Below, one piece after another: positions 1 to 6,338 of a stretch of 19,167 nucleotides of DNA. The DNA lies in the NCBI GenBank assembly GCA_002391385.1, contig DGEY01000018.1, forward strand, positions 1 to 19,167, in the 5' to 3' direction. Numbering within the stretch: position 1 is the stretch's first letter; the number at the start of each line of letters is the position of its first letter. The position numbers and the translations under genes were made by a program. This DNA is from Firmicutes bacterium UBA3914. GTDB lineage: Bacteria > Bacillota > Limnochordia > Darwinibacteriales > Darwinibacteriaceae. The notes under the pieces were generated by a model, which did not search any database, was not told where the DNA came from, and was given only the letters and a program-made list of their open reading frames with translations.

Positions 1-97
1 CTAAGGCTATCCAACGCAGTGTTTGAGTTCTGATGAGAACGACATGATATCTTGGCTCGTCACAGGGGCGGGAACGGACATTCGATCATACAGTGCC

Positions 98-153
98 TTG
101 ACACTATCGCCCCAGAATCGAAAATTGTAGGATAAGGAATTGTTTGGTATAAT
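98..153 (+). promoter_or_regulatory. Candidate sigma-A promoters upstream of asp23
   Basis: Bases 148-153 are a perfect TATAAT. With a 17-base spacer the matching -35 position (125-130) reads TTGTAG, only half matching. A second candidate has a perfect TTGACA at 98-103 and GAAAAT at 120-125 with a 16-base spacer. The downstream candidate would start transcription near 160, almost on top of the Shine-Dalgarno site at 159-165, leaving virtually no leader; the upstream one gives a more normal leader. Either would drive the asp23 operon. Bases 1-97 hold nothing I recognise. This is read by eye only. Confidence 0.45.
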
Positions 154-173
154 ACCCTAAGGAGGTGTGGAAC

Positions 174-593
174 ATGTCAGAAAACGAACGCCGCACTGAA
201 TTGGGCGATCTGAAGATTGCCAACGAAGTAGTGGGGATCATTGCCGGGTTGGCTGCCACTGAAGTACCGGGCGTCGCCGGTATGAGTGGCGGGATTGCCG
301 GAGGAATCGCGGAAATGCTGGGGCACCGCAATCTGTCCAAGGGCGTCAAGGTGGATGTTGGGGCCCACGAATGCGTGGTCGACCTCTTTGTGATCATCGA
401 GTATGGTTACAGCATTCCCGAAGTCGCCCGGCAGATCCAGGAGAACGTGAAGCGCGCCATCGAGGTTATGACCGGCCTTGATGTGATGGAAGTTAATCTG
501 CACGTTTTGGGTGTCCAGTTTCCTCAAGAGAAGAAGGAAGACAAGGGAGAAAAGGTAGAAGAAGAGCAGGTGCCCGCCTCTAGGGGGAAGTAA
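174..593 (+). CDS. Asp23/Gls24 family envelope stress response protein
   Basis: A 139-residue soluble protein of the Asp23/Gls24 (DUF322) family. In firmicutes these proteins sit on the inner face of the membrane, held by AmaP, and are linked to envelope or alkaline stress. The family pattern is visible: an N-terminal start of conserved segments with 'GDLKIANEVVG', then 'AATEVPGVAGM', a central 'VDLFVIIEYG', and a 'VNLHVLGVQF' strand near the end. The last 25 or so residues are a highly charged Lys/Glu tail. I chose ATG 174 because AAGGAGG at 159-165 lies 8 bases before it; an in-frame GTG at 165 overlaps that Shine-Dalgarno site and is unlikely. It is followed by amaP after one base, which supports an Asp23-AmaP pair. 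The biochemical role of the family is structural and still poorly defined. Confidence 0.93.
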   Translation: MSENERRTELGDLKIANEVVGIIAGLAATEVPGVAGMSGGIAGGIAEMLGHRNLSKGVKVDVGAHECVVDLFVIIEYGYSIPEVARQIQENVKRAIEVMTGLDVMEVNLHVLGVQFPQEKKEDKGEKVEEEQVPASRGK

Positions 594-594
594 G

Positions 595-1122
595 ATGACT
601 CTTTTGGACCGAGTGTTTCTTGGGATCAGTGCACTGGTGTTGGTCATTTTTGCGGGTTTGACCGCGGCCACCTTGTTTGGCAGCGACGTGCTGGTGGCTT
701 GGCTGAACTCGCCCAGCTTCGGTTTTGACGGTTCCCTGGTAGCCCTCATTCTGGTGCTTTTAGCTGCCTATCTGGTGGTTTTGATCGGCAGGATGGATAC
801 CAGTAAGTATATCGTTTACCAGCGGGAACTAGGTACCGTGCGCATCAGCGCCGACAGCGTGGAGAGCCTCATTGTGGAGGCGGCCAGTCAGATACCCGGC
901 GTGCAGCAGGTACGGGCTTCCTTTACAGATGTGGTGGAACCGAAGGTAACTTTGAAAATCACCGCTTATCCCGATCACAATCTGGGGGAGCTTTCTGAAG
1001 AGATTCAGGAAAGCGTAAAGGAATATGTGGAAAAAACGGTGGGAGTAGTCATCCAGGAGATTGACATATCAGTGGTGGGAATTTCCAAGAAAACCGACAC
1101 CGAACTCCATGGGATAGCGTAG
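595..1122 (+). CDS. amaP: Alkaline shock response membrane anchor protein AmaP
   Basis: A 175-residue protein with two hydrophobic helices (about residues 9-28 and 47-65) followed by a cytosolic domain that resembles Asp23 itself ('GTVRISADSVESLIVEAA', 'IPGVQQVR', then a strand ending 'IQEIDISVVGI'). This is the AmaP layout: a membrane hairpin that recruits Asp23 to the membrane. ATG 595 follows the asp23 stop by one base and has a purine-rich AGGGGGAAG at 582-590, so the two genes are probably translationally coupled. The next gene encodes a small DUF2273 membrane protein, the usual third member. Family assignment rests on layout, motifs and neighbours. Confidence 0.9.
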   Translation: MTLLDRVFLGISALVLVIFAGLTAATLFGSDVLVAWLNSPSFGFDGSLVALILVLLAAYLVVLIGRMDTSKYIVYQRELGTVRISADSVESLIVEAASQIPGVQQVRASFTDVVEPKVTLKITAYPDHNLGELSEEIQESVKEYVEKTVGVVIQEIDISVVGISKKTDTELHGIA

Positions 1123-1137
1123 AAAGGTGTGTGCGCA

Positions 1138-1347
1138 ATGAAGGAAAGGCTTGTGGCCATACTGAGTGCCCACATGGGGAAGATTTTCGGTGCGGTGCTC
1201 GGTCTCATACTTGGTTGGATTATCATCGCCTACGGGATTCTGAAGGGCTTGTTCGTGGTGCTCTGTGTTGCCGCCGGGCTGTATCTCGGAGCGCTGCTGG
1301 ATTCCCCCAGGGGGTCGGACAGTTTCTTGGGTCGGTTTTTGAGGTGA
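1138..1347 (+). CDS. DUF2273 family small membrane protein
   Basis: A 69-residue protein that is almost entirely membrane-spanning. A short amphipathic N-terminus (MKERLVAILSAH) is followed by two hydrophobic stretches, about residues 17-34 and 37-53, with glycine motifs 'GAVLGLILGW' and 'AGLYLGALLD', then a short polar tail. This matches DUF2273, commonly found beside Asp23 and AmaP in firmicutes. ATG 1138 is preferred over the in-frame GTG at 1129 because AAAGGTG (1123-1129) is 8 bases before the ATG and overlaps the GTG. Its molecular function is unknown; context suggests a part of the Asp23-AmaP membrane complex. Confidence 0.85.
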   Translation: MKERLVAILSAHMGKIFGAVLGLILGWIIIAYGILKGLFVVLCVAAGLYLGALLDSPRGSDSFLGRFLR

Positions 1348-1353
1348 TCGCGT

Positions 1354-1761
1354 TTGAGTAGAAGGCTGGCACGCCAAGTTGCATTTCAGACCCTGTTCCA
1401 GATTGACTTGGCCAACAGTGACGTGGAAACCGCGCTGGAACAGCGGTTGGACGATGCTGCACTAGATGTGGACAACCAGGAATATGTGAAAGAGGTCGTG
1501 CGGGGAGTAATGCAGAAGCTGCCCGCCCTTGATGCCCAGATCTCCGCGGTCTCCAAGGGTTGGCAGGTACACCGGCTTGGTTTTGTGGATCGCAACATTC
1601 TGCGGCTGGCGATCTACGAGATCGTTTTTATGGATGAAATCCCGGTGCGGGTGGCGGTGAACGAAGCCGTAGAGCTGGCCAAGGAATTCGGCGATGAGGA
1701 ATCACCCAAGTTCATCAACGGGCTCCTTGGCACCGTGGTCCGGGATGGGGGCTTTGCATGA
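1354..1761 (+). CDS. nusB: Transcription antitermination factor NusB
   Basis: A 135-residue, all-helical RNA-binding protein that joins NusE (ribosomal protein S10) on boxA RNA in transcription antitermination, chiefly of rRNA operons. The start 'RRLARQVAFQTLFQIDL' and the C-terminal 'RNILRLAIYEIVFMDEIPVR', 'VAVNEAVELAKEFGDEES' and 'FINGLLG' segments are classical NusB. The start is TTG at 1354. A Shine-Dalgarno match GAGGTGATC (1341-1349) extends into the tail complementary to the 3' end of 16S rRNA and overlaps the stop of the previous gene. Its stop overlaps the next start by 4 bases (ATGA at 1758-1761). Length is typical. Confidence 0.96.
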   Translation: MSRRLARQVAFQTLFQIDLANSDVETALEQRLDDAALDVDNQEYVKEVVRGVMQKLPALDAQISAVSKGWQVHRLGFVDRNILRLAIYEIVFMDEIPVRVAVNEAVELAKEFGDEESPKFINGLLGTVVRDGGFA

Positions 1762-2711
1762 GGGTTTTTCTCGGCATTGACACCAGCAACTACACAACAT
1801 CCATGTGTCTGCTGGGCGAGGACGGGGAGATCATCGCCGATGAACGCCTGCCGCTGCAAGTAGCTTCTGGTTCGCGGGGACTGCGCCAATCAGAAGCTTT
1901 ATTTCAACACGTGAAGAATCTGCCGGAGCTCACCTCAGCCCTGCGGCCGGCTTTGGCTGGCCATACCCTGGCGGCTCTGGGCGTTTCTGTGCAGCCCCGA
2001 CCGCAGGACGATTCCTACATGCCCGTGTTTTTGCCAGGCCGGGGCTTGGCCCGGAGCCTGGCGGATTTTTTCCACGTGCCTTGCCACGAGCTTTCCCATC
2101 AGGAAACACACATCTGGAGCGGGATTGCCGCAGCTCCAGGTCCCCAGGCCCGTGAGTTTCTCGCCATTCACCTGTCCGGTGGAACAACCGAGCTTATGCA
2201 TGTGGTGAGGAACAGTGAGACCTACCGCCTGGGCATAGACCTCTGGGGCGGAACGCTGGATCTGCATGCGGGTCAGGTTGTGGACCGCTTGGGGGTACGG
2301 CTGGGTCTGGATTTTCCTGCTGGGCCTGCCTTGGAGGCGCTGGCGGACGAGACCACGGAGACGGTACCTGTACCCACCTTTCACCGGCAGGGGGTGGTGA
2401 GTTTCTCCGGTCCCCTCACCGCCCTGGAGAGGATGGTGGGCCAGGTGGAGCCCGCGATCTTGGCGCGCTCCTGCCTGCTTGGCATCGCCAGGACGCTGGT
2501 GAAATGGATCCGCTGGGCGGAGGAGAGAACAGACTGCCGCGAGCTCTTGCTGGTGGGCGGGGTAGCGGCCAATCTGCTGATCCGGGGGGAGCTTCAGCGG
2601 AGATTGCCTAACTGGTGCTTGTACTTCGCGCCGCCCCGCTACAGCGTGGACAATGCCTTGGGAGCCGCCTATTTCAGTGCCCTGCGGGAAGGGGCGCTCT
2701 ATCTGCCTTAA
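1758..2711 (+). CDS. TsaD/Gcp-like (peptidase M22 family) paralog
   Basis: A 317-residue ASKHA-fold protein related to TsaD (Kae1/Gcp), the tRNA t6A37 threonylcarbamoyl transferase. It shows the N-terminal nucleotide motif 'FLGIDTSNYTTSMCLLG', a metal-type HxxxH at His114 and His118 ('SHQETH'), a phosphate loop 'LSGGTTEL' and the C-terminal 'LLVGGVAANLLIRGEL' with 'YSVDNALGAA'. It differs from true TsaD: the usual SGGHT has become SGGTT, and the region after it reads 'LDLHAGQVVDRLG' instead of the TsaD GEAFDK-like segment. It is therefore probably not the t6A enzyme but the second, uncharacterised M22-type paralog that some anaerobic firmicutes carry between nusB and xseA. ATG 1758 overlaps the nusB stop. 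Databases often name such proteins 'O-sialoglycoprotein endopeptidase', which should not be taken as function. Confidence 0.82.
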   Translation: MRVFLGIDTSNYTTSMCLLGEDGEIIADERLPLQVASGSRGLRQSEALFQHVKNLPELTSALRPALAGHTLAALGVSVQPRPQDDSYMPVFLPGRGLARSLADFFHVPCHELSHQETHIWSGIAAAPGPQAREFLAIHLSGGTTELMHVVRNSETYRLGIDLWGGTLDLHAGQVVDRLGVRLGLDFPAGPALEALADETTETVPVPTFHRQGVVSFSGPLTALERMVGQVEPAILARSCLLGIARTLVKWIRWAEERTDCRELLLVGGVAANLLIRGELQRRLPNWCLYFAPPRYSVDNALGAAYFSALREGALYLP

Positions 2712-2728
2712 CCACAAAGCAAAGGGGG

Positions 2729-3937
2729 ATGCCGGTGCAGCCCATCACCGTCAGTGAACTAACCAGGATGATCAGCTCGGCCCTGGCCGATCCTGTTTTC
2801 CAGAACCTGGCTGTTATCGGTGAGGTTTCCAACTTCGTCCACCATTCCTCGGGGCACATGTACTTCTCTTTGAAGGACGCCCACAGCCGGATCAAAGCGG
2901 TGATGTTCCGCAGCCGCAACCGGCTGCTCAAGTTCCTGCCCAAAAACGGCGACACCGTGATCGCAGTGGGCTCGGTGGGGGTCTATGAACCCAATGGGGA
3001 GTACCAGCTCTATGTGGAGGTGCTGTTTCCCCAAGGAATCGGCGAGCTGCACCTGGCCTTTGAACAGCTCAAGGCCAAGCTGGAAGCGGAGGGGCTTTTC
3101 GACCCGGCCCGCAAAAAGCCCCTGCCTCTGCTGCCCAGGCGAGTGGGGGTGATCACTTCACCCTCTGGGGCGGCGCTCCGGGATATCCTGCACGTGCTCA
3201 CCAGGCGTCATCCCGGCGTGAATGTGCTGGTCTTTCCCGCTTTAGTTCAGGGTGAAGAAGCGCCGGCCAGTCTGCGCCACGCCCTGGAGCTGGCCCAAGG
3301 TACAGACTGCGATGTGCTGATTATCGGCCGGGGAGGGGGATCCTTCGAGGAGCTGTCCGCTTTCAACGACGAGCAGCTGGCCCGGGCCATAGCCCAATCC
3401 GCCATCCCCGTGGTTTCTGCGGTGGGGCACGAAACCGACTTCACCATCGCCGACTTCGTGGCCGATCTCCGGGCCCCCACCCCGTCTGCCGCCGCGGAGC
3501 TGGTGGTGCCCCTCCAGAGCGAACTGAGGGCTGCGGTGGGGTCGTATGGGGTCCGCTTGGCGGCTGCCCTGCGGCGGAAGATCGGCGCGGAACGCAGATT
3601 CCTGGCTCAGCTGACCAAGAGTGCCGCCCTGAAGCGGCCCGACTTTATGGTGAATCAACTGCGCCAGAGAGTGGATGACCTGGTGACCAGCCTGGGTCTG
3701 CACACCACCCACAATCTGGCTTTACGCCGCAGCCGGCTGGGCACCTTTGCGGGGAAGCTGGAGACGCTCAGCCCCCTCAAGACCCTGGCCCGGGGCTATG
3801 CCATCTGCTCAGATGAAGAGGGGCGTGTGCTGCGCAGTGCAGAGCAGGTAAGCAGCGGGGATGCGGTGAACGTAACCCTCTATCAAGGGCGCTTAGTGTG
3901 CAGAGTAGAAGGGAGAGTTCTCCATGACGGAGCCTAA
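2729..3937 (+). CDS. xseA: Exodeoxyribonuclease VII large subunit
   Basis: A 402-residue catalytic subunit of exonuclease VII, which with several XseB chains degrades single-stranded DNA to oligonucleotides from both ends. The N-terminal OB-fold is seen as 'VIGEVSNFVHHSSGHMYFSL' and 'KAVMFR'. The catalytic core includes 'GVITSPSGAALRDILHVLTR', 'IIGRGGGSFEELSAFNDE', 'VVSAVGHETDFTIADFVAD' and 'RAPTPSAAAELVVP'; the C-terminal 'LKTLARGYAI' is also typical. Longer in-frame translations up to about 2615 run back into the previous gene and are rejected. ATG 2729 directly follows AAAGGGGG (2721-2728), so the in-frame GTG at 2735, spaced 6 bases from that site, may be the real start. It overlaps xseB by 14 bases. 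Confidence 0.96.
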   Translation: MPVQPITVSELTRMISSALADPVFQNLAVIGEVSNFVHHSSGHMYFSLKDAHSRIKAVMFRSRNRLLKFLPKNGDTVIAVGSVGVYEPNGEYQLYVEVLFPQGIGELHLAFEQLKAKLEAEGLFDPARKKPLPLLPRRVGVITSPSGAALRDILHVLTRRHPGVNVLVFPALVQGEEAPASLRHALELAQGTDCDVLIIGRGGGSFEELSAFNDEQLARAIAQSAIPVVSAVGHETDFTIADFVADLRAPTPSAAAELVVPLQSELRAAVGSYGVRLAAALRRKIGAERRFLAQLTKSAALKRPDFMVNQLRQRVDDLVTSLGLHTTHNLALRRSRLGTFAGKLETLSPLKTLARGYAICSDEEGRVLRSAEQVSSGDAVNVTLYQGRLVCRVEGRVLHDGA

Positions 3938-4157
3938 TGCCCAGGAGCTAAAATTTGAGGAGGCCCTGGCCCGACTGGAAGAGATCGTCCGCCTGCTGGA
4001 ACAGGGCGAGTCCACATTGGATGAGTCCTTGACCCTGTTCGAAGAAGGGGTCAAGTTGGCCCGCTTCTGCAGCAATAAGCTGGATGAGGCGGAAGGTAAA
4101 ATCGAGATCATGATTAAGGAAGGACAAATCCAACCCCTGGAGGTGGCAGAAGAGTGA
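3924..4157 (+). CDS. xseB: Exodeoxyribonuclease VII small subunit
   Basis: A 77-residue helical subunit that binds XseA. The signature 'FEEALARLEEIVRLLEQGE', then 'LDESLTLFEEGVKLARFC' and 'LDEAEGKIEI' is unmistakable for XseB. ATG 3924 lies inside the end of xseA, giving a 14-base overlap and likely coupled translation in the ratio the enzyme needs. Its stop overlaps the GTG of ispA by 4 bases (GTGA at 4154-4157). Length is typical of the family. Confidence 0.96.
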   Translation: MTEPNAQELKFEEALARLEEIVRLLEQGESTLDESLTLFEEGVKLARFCSNKLDEAEGKIEIMIKEGQIQPLEVAEE

Positions 4158-5047
4158 CGATCCTCTCCCGGGAGTGGTCCAGCTGGATCCAAGATGTCGA
4201 GGCAAGTTTAGATAAGGCGCTGCCCCCGGCGGACACCTTCCCCCAAGTTCTGCATGAAGCCATGCGCTATTCCACCCTGGGGGGCGGAAAACGCCTCCGG
4301 GCCGTTTTGGCCATGGGGGCCTGCGCCGCGGTGGGCGGGGACCCTGCCCAGGCTGCGGGTCTAGCCGCCGCGGTGGAGATGATCCATGCCTATTCCCTGA
4401 TCCATGACGATCTGCCCTGTATGGACGATGATGATTTCCGGCGGGGTAAGCCCGCCAACCACATCGTCTACGGGGAAGCCATGGCCGTCTTGGCCGGGGA
4501 TGCCCTGCTGACGGAAGCCTTTGCTGAACTGGCCCGGCTGCCGGAAAAATACGGGGTGTCTCCGGAAACAGCGGTGCGCATCGTGGGTGAGCTGGCCCTG
4601 GGCGCAGGATCCCGGGGGATGGTGGGGGGACAGGCTGTGGACCTGCTGAGCACAGAGCAGACCCCCGATGAAGAGACCCTCCGCTACATCCACACCCACA
4701 AGACCGGGGCGCTGTTCAAGGCCGCGCTGCGCAGCGGGGCACTTCTGGGCGGAGCCAGCGAGGAGGAGCTCGCGGCCATCACCCGCTACGGCGAATGGTT
4801 TGGCTTAGCTTTCCAGATCACCGATGATATCCTGGATGAAGTGGGTGATGCCCAGAGCTTGGGGAAACCGGTGGGCAGCGATCGGTCCCTGGGTAAGCAG
4901 ACTTACCCCCGCCTCTACGGGCTGGAACGATCCCGGGCTTTGGCCGCGGAGTGCGTGGAGCACTGCCTGGAGGCCCTGAAAGACTTTCCTGAGCGGGCTG
5001 GGCTCCTGCGGGAGTTGGCCTCCTTTATTCTCCAGCGCACCCATTAG
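4154..5047 (+). CDS. ispA: Polyprenyl (farnesyl/geranylgeranyl) diphosphate synthase
   Basis: A 297-residue trans-prenyltransferase that condenses isopentenyl diphosphate with dimethylallyl or geranyl diphosphate to give farnesyl (or longer) diphosphate for undecaprenol and quinones. The first aspartate-rich motif is 'LIHDDLPCMDDDDFRRG' (Asp85-Asp86 onward), with the two-residue insert of bacterial FPP synthases. The second is 'QITDDILDEVGD' near residue 222. 'GGGKRLRA' near residue 43 binds diphosphate, and 'HKTGALF' is present. GTG 4154 overlaps the xseB stop. In this cluster it pairs functionally with dxs, 1.3 kb downstream, which makes the C5 precursors. Product chain length cannot be fixed by eye; FPP is most likely by family and context. 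Confidence 0.94.
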   Translation: MTILSREWSSWIQDVEASLDKALPPADTFPQVLHEAMRYSTLGGGKRLRAVLAMGACAAVGGDPAQAAGLAAAVEMIHAYSLIHDDLPCMDDDDFRRGKPANHIVYGEAMAVLAGDALLTEAFAELARLPEKYGVSPETAVRIVGELALGAGSRGMVGGQAVDLLSTEQTPDEETLRYIHTHKTGALFKAALRSGALLGGASEEELAAITRYGEWFGLAFQITDDILDEVGDAQSLGKPVGSDRSLGKQTYPRLYGLERSRALAAECVEHCLEALKDFPERAGLLRELASFILQRTH

Positions 5048-5063
5048 TCCGTGGGCCATTTGC

Positions 5064-5093
5064 TTGCCCCGCATGAAGAGAGTATGCTATAAT
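5064..5093 (+). promoter_or_regulatory. Extended -10 promoter in front of the OLE RNA
   Basis: A perfect TATAAT at 5088-5093 is preceded by TG at 5085-5086, giving an extended -10 (TGcTATAAT). TTGCCC at 5064-5069, with an 18-base spacer, is a 4-of-6 -35. Transcription would begin near 5100, a few bases before the 5' arm of the RNA's terminal helix at 5107. This would give the noncoding RNA its own transcription independent of the nusB-ispA operon. No terminator is seen between ispA and this site, so read-through is also possible. Confidence 0.65.
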
Positions 5094-5099
5094 GAGATT

Positions 5100-5745
5100 A
5101 CCCTGGAGGTGAATGGCGCAGTATTCTAGTCGCCTGCCTTGTTTTTGAACACGGGCCTAAAAATCCGTTGCTGGCACATCGATGAAGTCCTTGGTGGCGG
5201 CTTCTGACGCCCCGTTGGGGGCTGCTGCTGAGGGTTAAGGTGGGAGGGCGATCTGCAAGGGCATGCAGGCGTTGACCCTCCCTCCACGGAGACCCATTCT
5301 CGTGGAAACAGGGAAACCGCGTTTCTACGGCTTGGGACTGAACCTGCACGCGATACGCATTTGCAGCTTAGTTGTACTTAAGTGTTGGGTGCAGCGTAGC
5401 CTGTCTTGAGTGGTGATCGGGGGATAGGGTTTGCGGGCTGTGCTCCCCTGGCCAGGGAGCTCGGTCTTTCGCCGGGAGGCGAAGTACCCTTGAAACCATC
5501 ACTGCAAAAGAGACTAGAAAACAAGGATGGCGTCGAGGAAAACTCCTAGACTGTTTCTCAGTGAGAAGGTGAGCTGGGGATTACGGTGTGGTCTAAGTGG
5601 TAATCCAGCCTCGCGTTGGTGACAAGCGAAAAGATCGGAAAGGGGAAACCGCCAGTTACGGTGACGGACTGGAAGATCTTTGGGAAAACCTGCTGGACCT
5701 AAGCCACAATCTTTACTCAGTTCACTGCCATTCACCTCAGTATAC
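5100..5745 (+). ncRNA. ole: OLE RNA (ornate, large, extremophilic RNA)
   Basis: A roughly 645-base structured noncoding RNA, close to the usual size of about 600. OLE RNA binds the membrane protein OapA, forms a membrane-associated ribonucleoprotein complex, and in Halalkalibacterium (Bacillus) halodurans supports growth under cold, short-chain alcohol and magnesium stress. Evidence here is position and structure. It lies between ispA and an oapA-like gene followed by dxs, the known OLE setting. Its ends pair: 5107-5117 plus 5120-5122 with 5724-5737, 14 pairs with a 2-base bulge. Further helices are 5131-5134/5529-5532 plus 5137-5145/5518-5526, 5209-5213/5218-5222, 5242-5248/5276-5282 enclosing 5253-5257/5264-5268, 5301-5309/5321-5329, 5409-5415/5497-5503, 5442-5447/5455-5460, 5555-5559/5563-5567, 5573-5584/5600-5609 and 5630-5636/5675-5681 enclosing 5652-5656/5668-5672. 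No credible protein is encoded on either strand. I could not run the covariance model, so the name rests on synteny, size and fold. Confidence 0.88.
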
Positions 5746-5770
5746 ATAAGAAAGAGGTTTTCACGGAGTA

Positions 5771-6334
5771 ATGGGCCGATGGAAGGCTGTACTTACGTTA
5801 ACCTTAACGACATTTGTGGTCTCCATAGTATTTAACCTGGGTAGTAACAGTGTTCTAGCGATTATGCCGGTGACGGCGAGCTTGGTGTTACTACTTTTTA
5901 TTATTCTTATAGGTGTAGTTTTTGACATTTTGGGCGTTGCCGCCACCGCGGGCGAGGAGGCGCCCTTTCATGCCATGGCTTCCAACCGGGTACGAGGCGC
6001 CAGGCATGCCATCCTGCTGGTGCGCCACGCGGACGGCGTTTCCACCTTCTGCAATGATCTGGTGGGTGATGTGGTGGGTACCCTCAGCGGAGCTCTGGGT
6101 GTGGCCATCCTGCTGCAGCTGCGGGGCGCGTCGCCGCGGCTCCAGGAAACGGTGGCCAATACACTGATGGTGGCCTTGATCGCCGCGGTGACGGTGGGTG
6201 GTAAGGCCCTGGGCAAGGGAGTGGCCATCTCCAAATCCACCACCATCCTCTTGGTGGCGGGACGCATACTCTATTCCTTGGAGAAGATCGGGGTGAGGCT
6301 GCCTGGCCTCACGGTGAAAAGCAAAAAGAGGTAA
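5771..6334 (+). CDS. oapA: OLE-associated membrane protein OapA
   Basis: A 187-residue integral membrane protein directly downstream of the OLE RNA. Hydrophobic stretches are at about 6-23, 30-52, 98-117 and 130-148, with a weaker one at 157-170. Between the second and third is a polar, conserved-looking loop, 'FDILGVAATAGEEAPFHAMA' followed by 'RGARHA' and 'CNDLVGDVVGTLSGALG'. The C-terminus is strongly basic (KSKKR), fitting an RNA-binding membrane protein. OapA is the protein that anchors OLE RNA to the membrane. ATG 5771 has only a GGAG (5765-5768) 2 bases away, an unusually close site; no better in-frame start exists. The first 55 or so codons are visibly richer in A/T than the rest. Only 4 bases separate it from dxs. 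The identification relies on position plus topology and sequence memory. Confidence 0.87.
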   Translation: MGRWKAVLTLTLTTFVVSIVFNLGSNSVLAIMPVTASLVLLLFIILIGVVFDILGVAATAGEEAPFHAMASNRVRGARHAILLVRHADGVSTFCNDLVGDVVGTLSGALGVAILLQLRGASPRLQETVANTLMVALIAAVTVGGKALGKGVAISKSTTILLVAGRILYSLEKIGVRLPGLTVKSKKR

Positions 6335-6338
6335 CAAG

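Noticed and set aside
2615..2728. Upstream extension of xseA into the TsaD-like gene
   Set aside because: The extra 38 residues do not resemble XseA, overlap the previous gene by about 97 bases, and the Shine-Dalgarno site is at 2721-2728.
5048..5080. Possible terminator after ispA (GGGC...GCCC)
   Set aside because: Only 4 pairs and no T-run.
5442..5460. GC-rich hairpin that looks like a terminator stem
   Set aside because: No T-run follows and it lies in the middle of the structured RNA, so it is taken as an internal OLE helix.
5098..5747. Minus-strand open frames of 83 and 77 codons within the ispA-oapA spacer
   Set aside because: No ribosome-binding sites, no recognisable family, and the stretch is fully explained by a folded + strand RNA.
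5048..5770. tmRNA, RNase P RNA or a T-box/riboswitch in the spacer
   Set aside because: No tRNA-like ends or tag reading frame, no RNase P consensus core, no T-box or terminator near the downstream gene; synteny with ispA, an oapA-like gene and dxs favours OLE.
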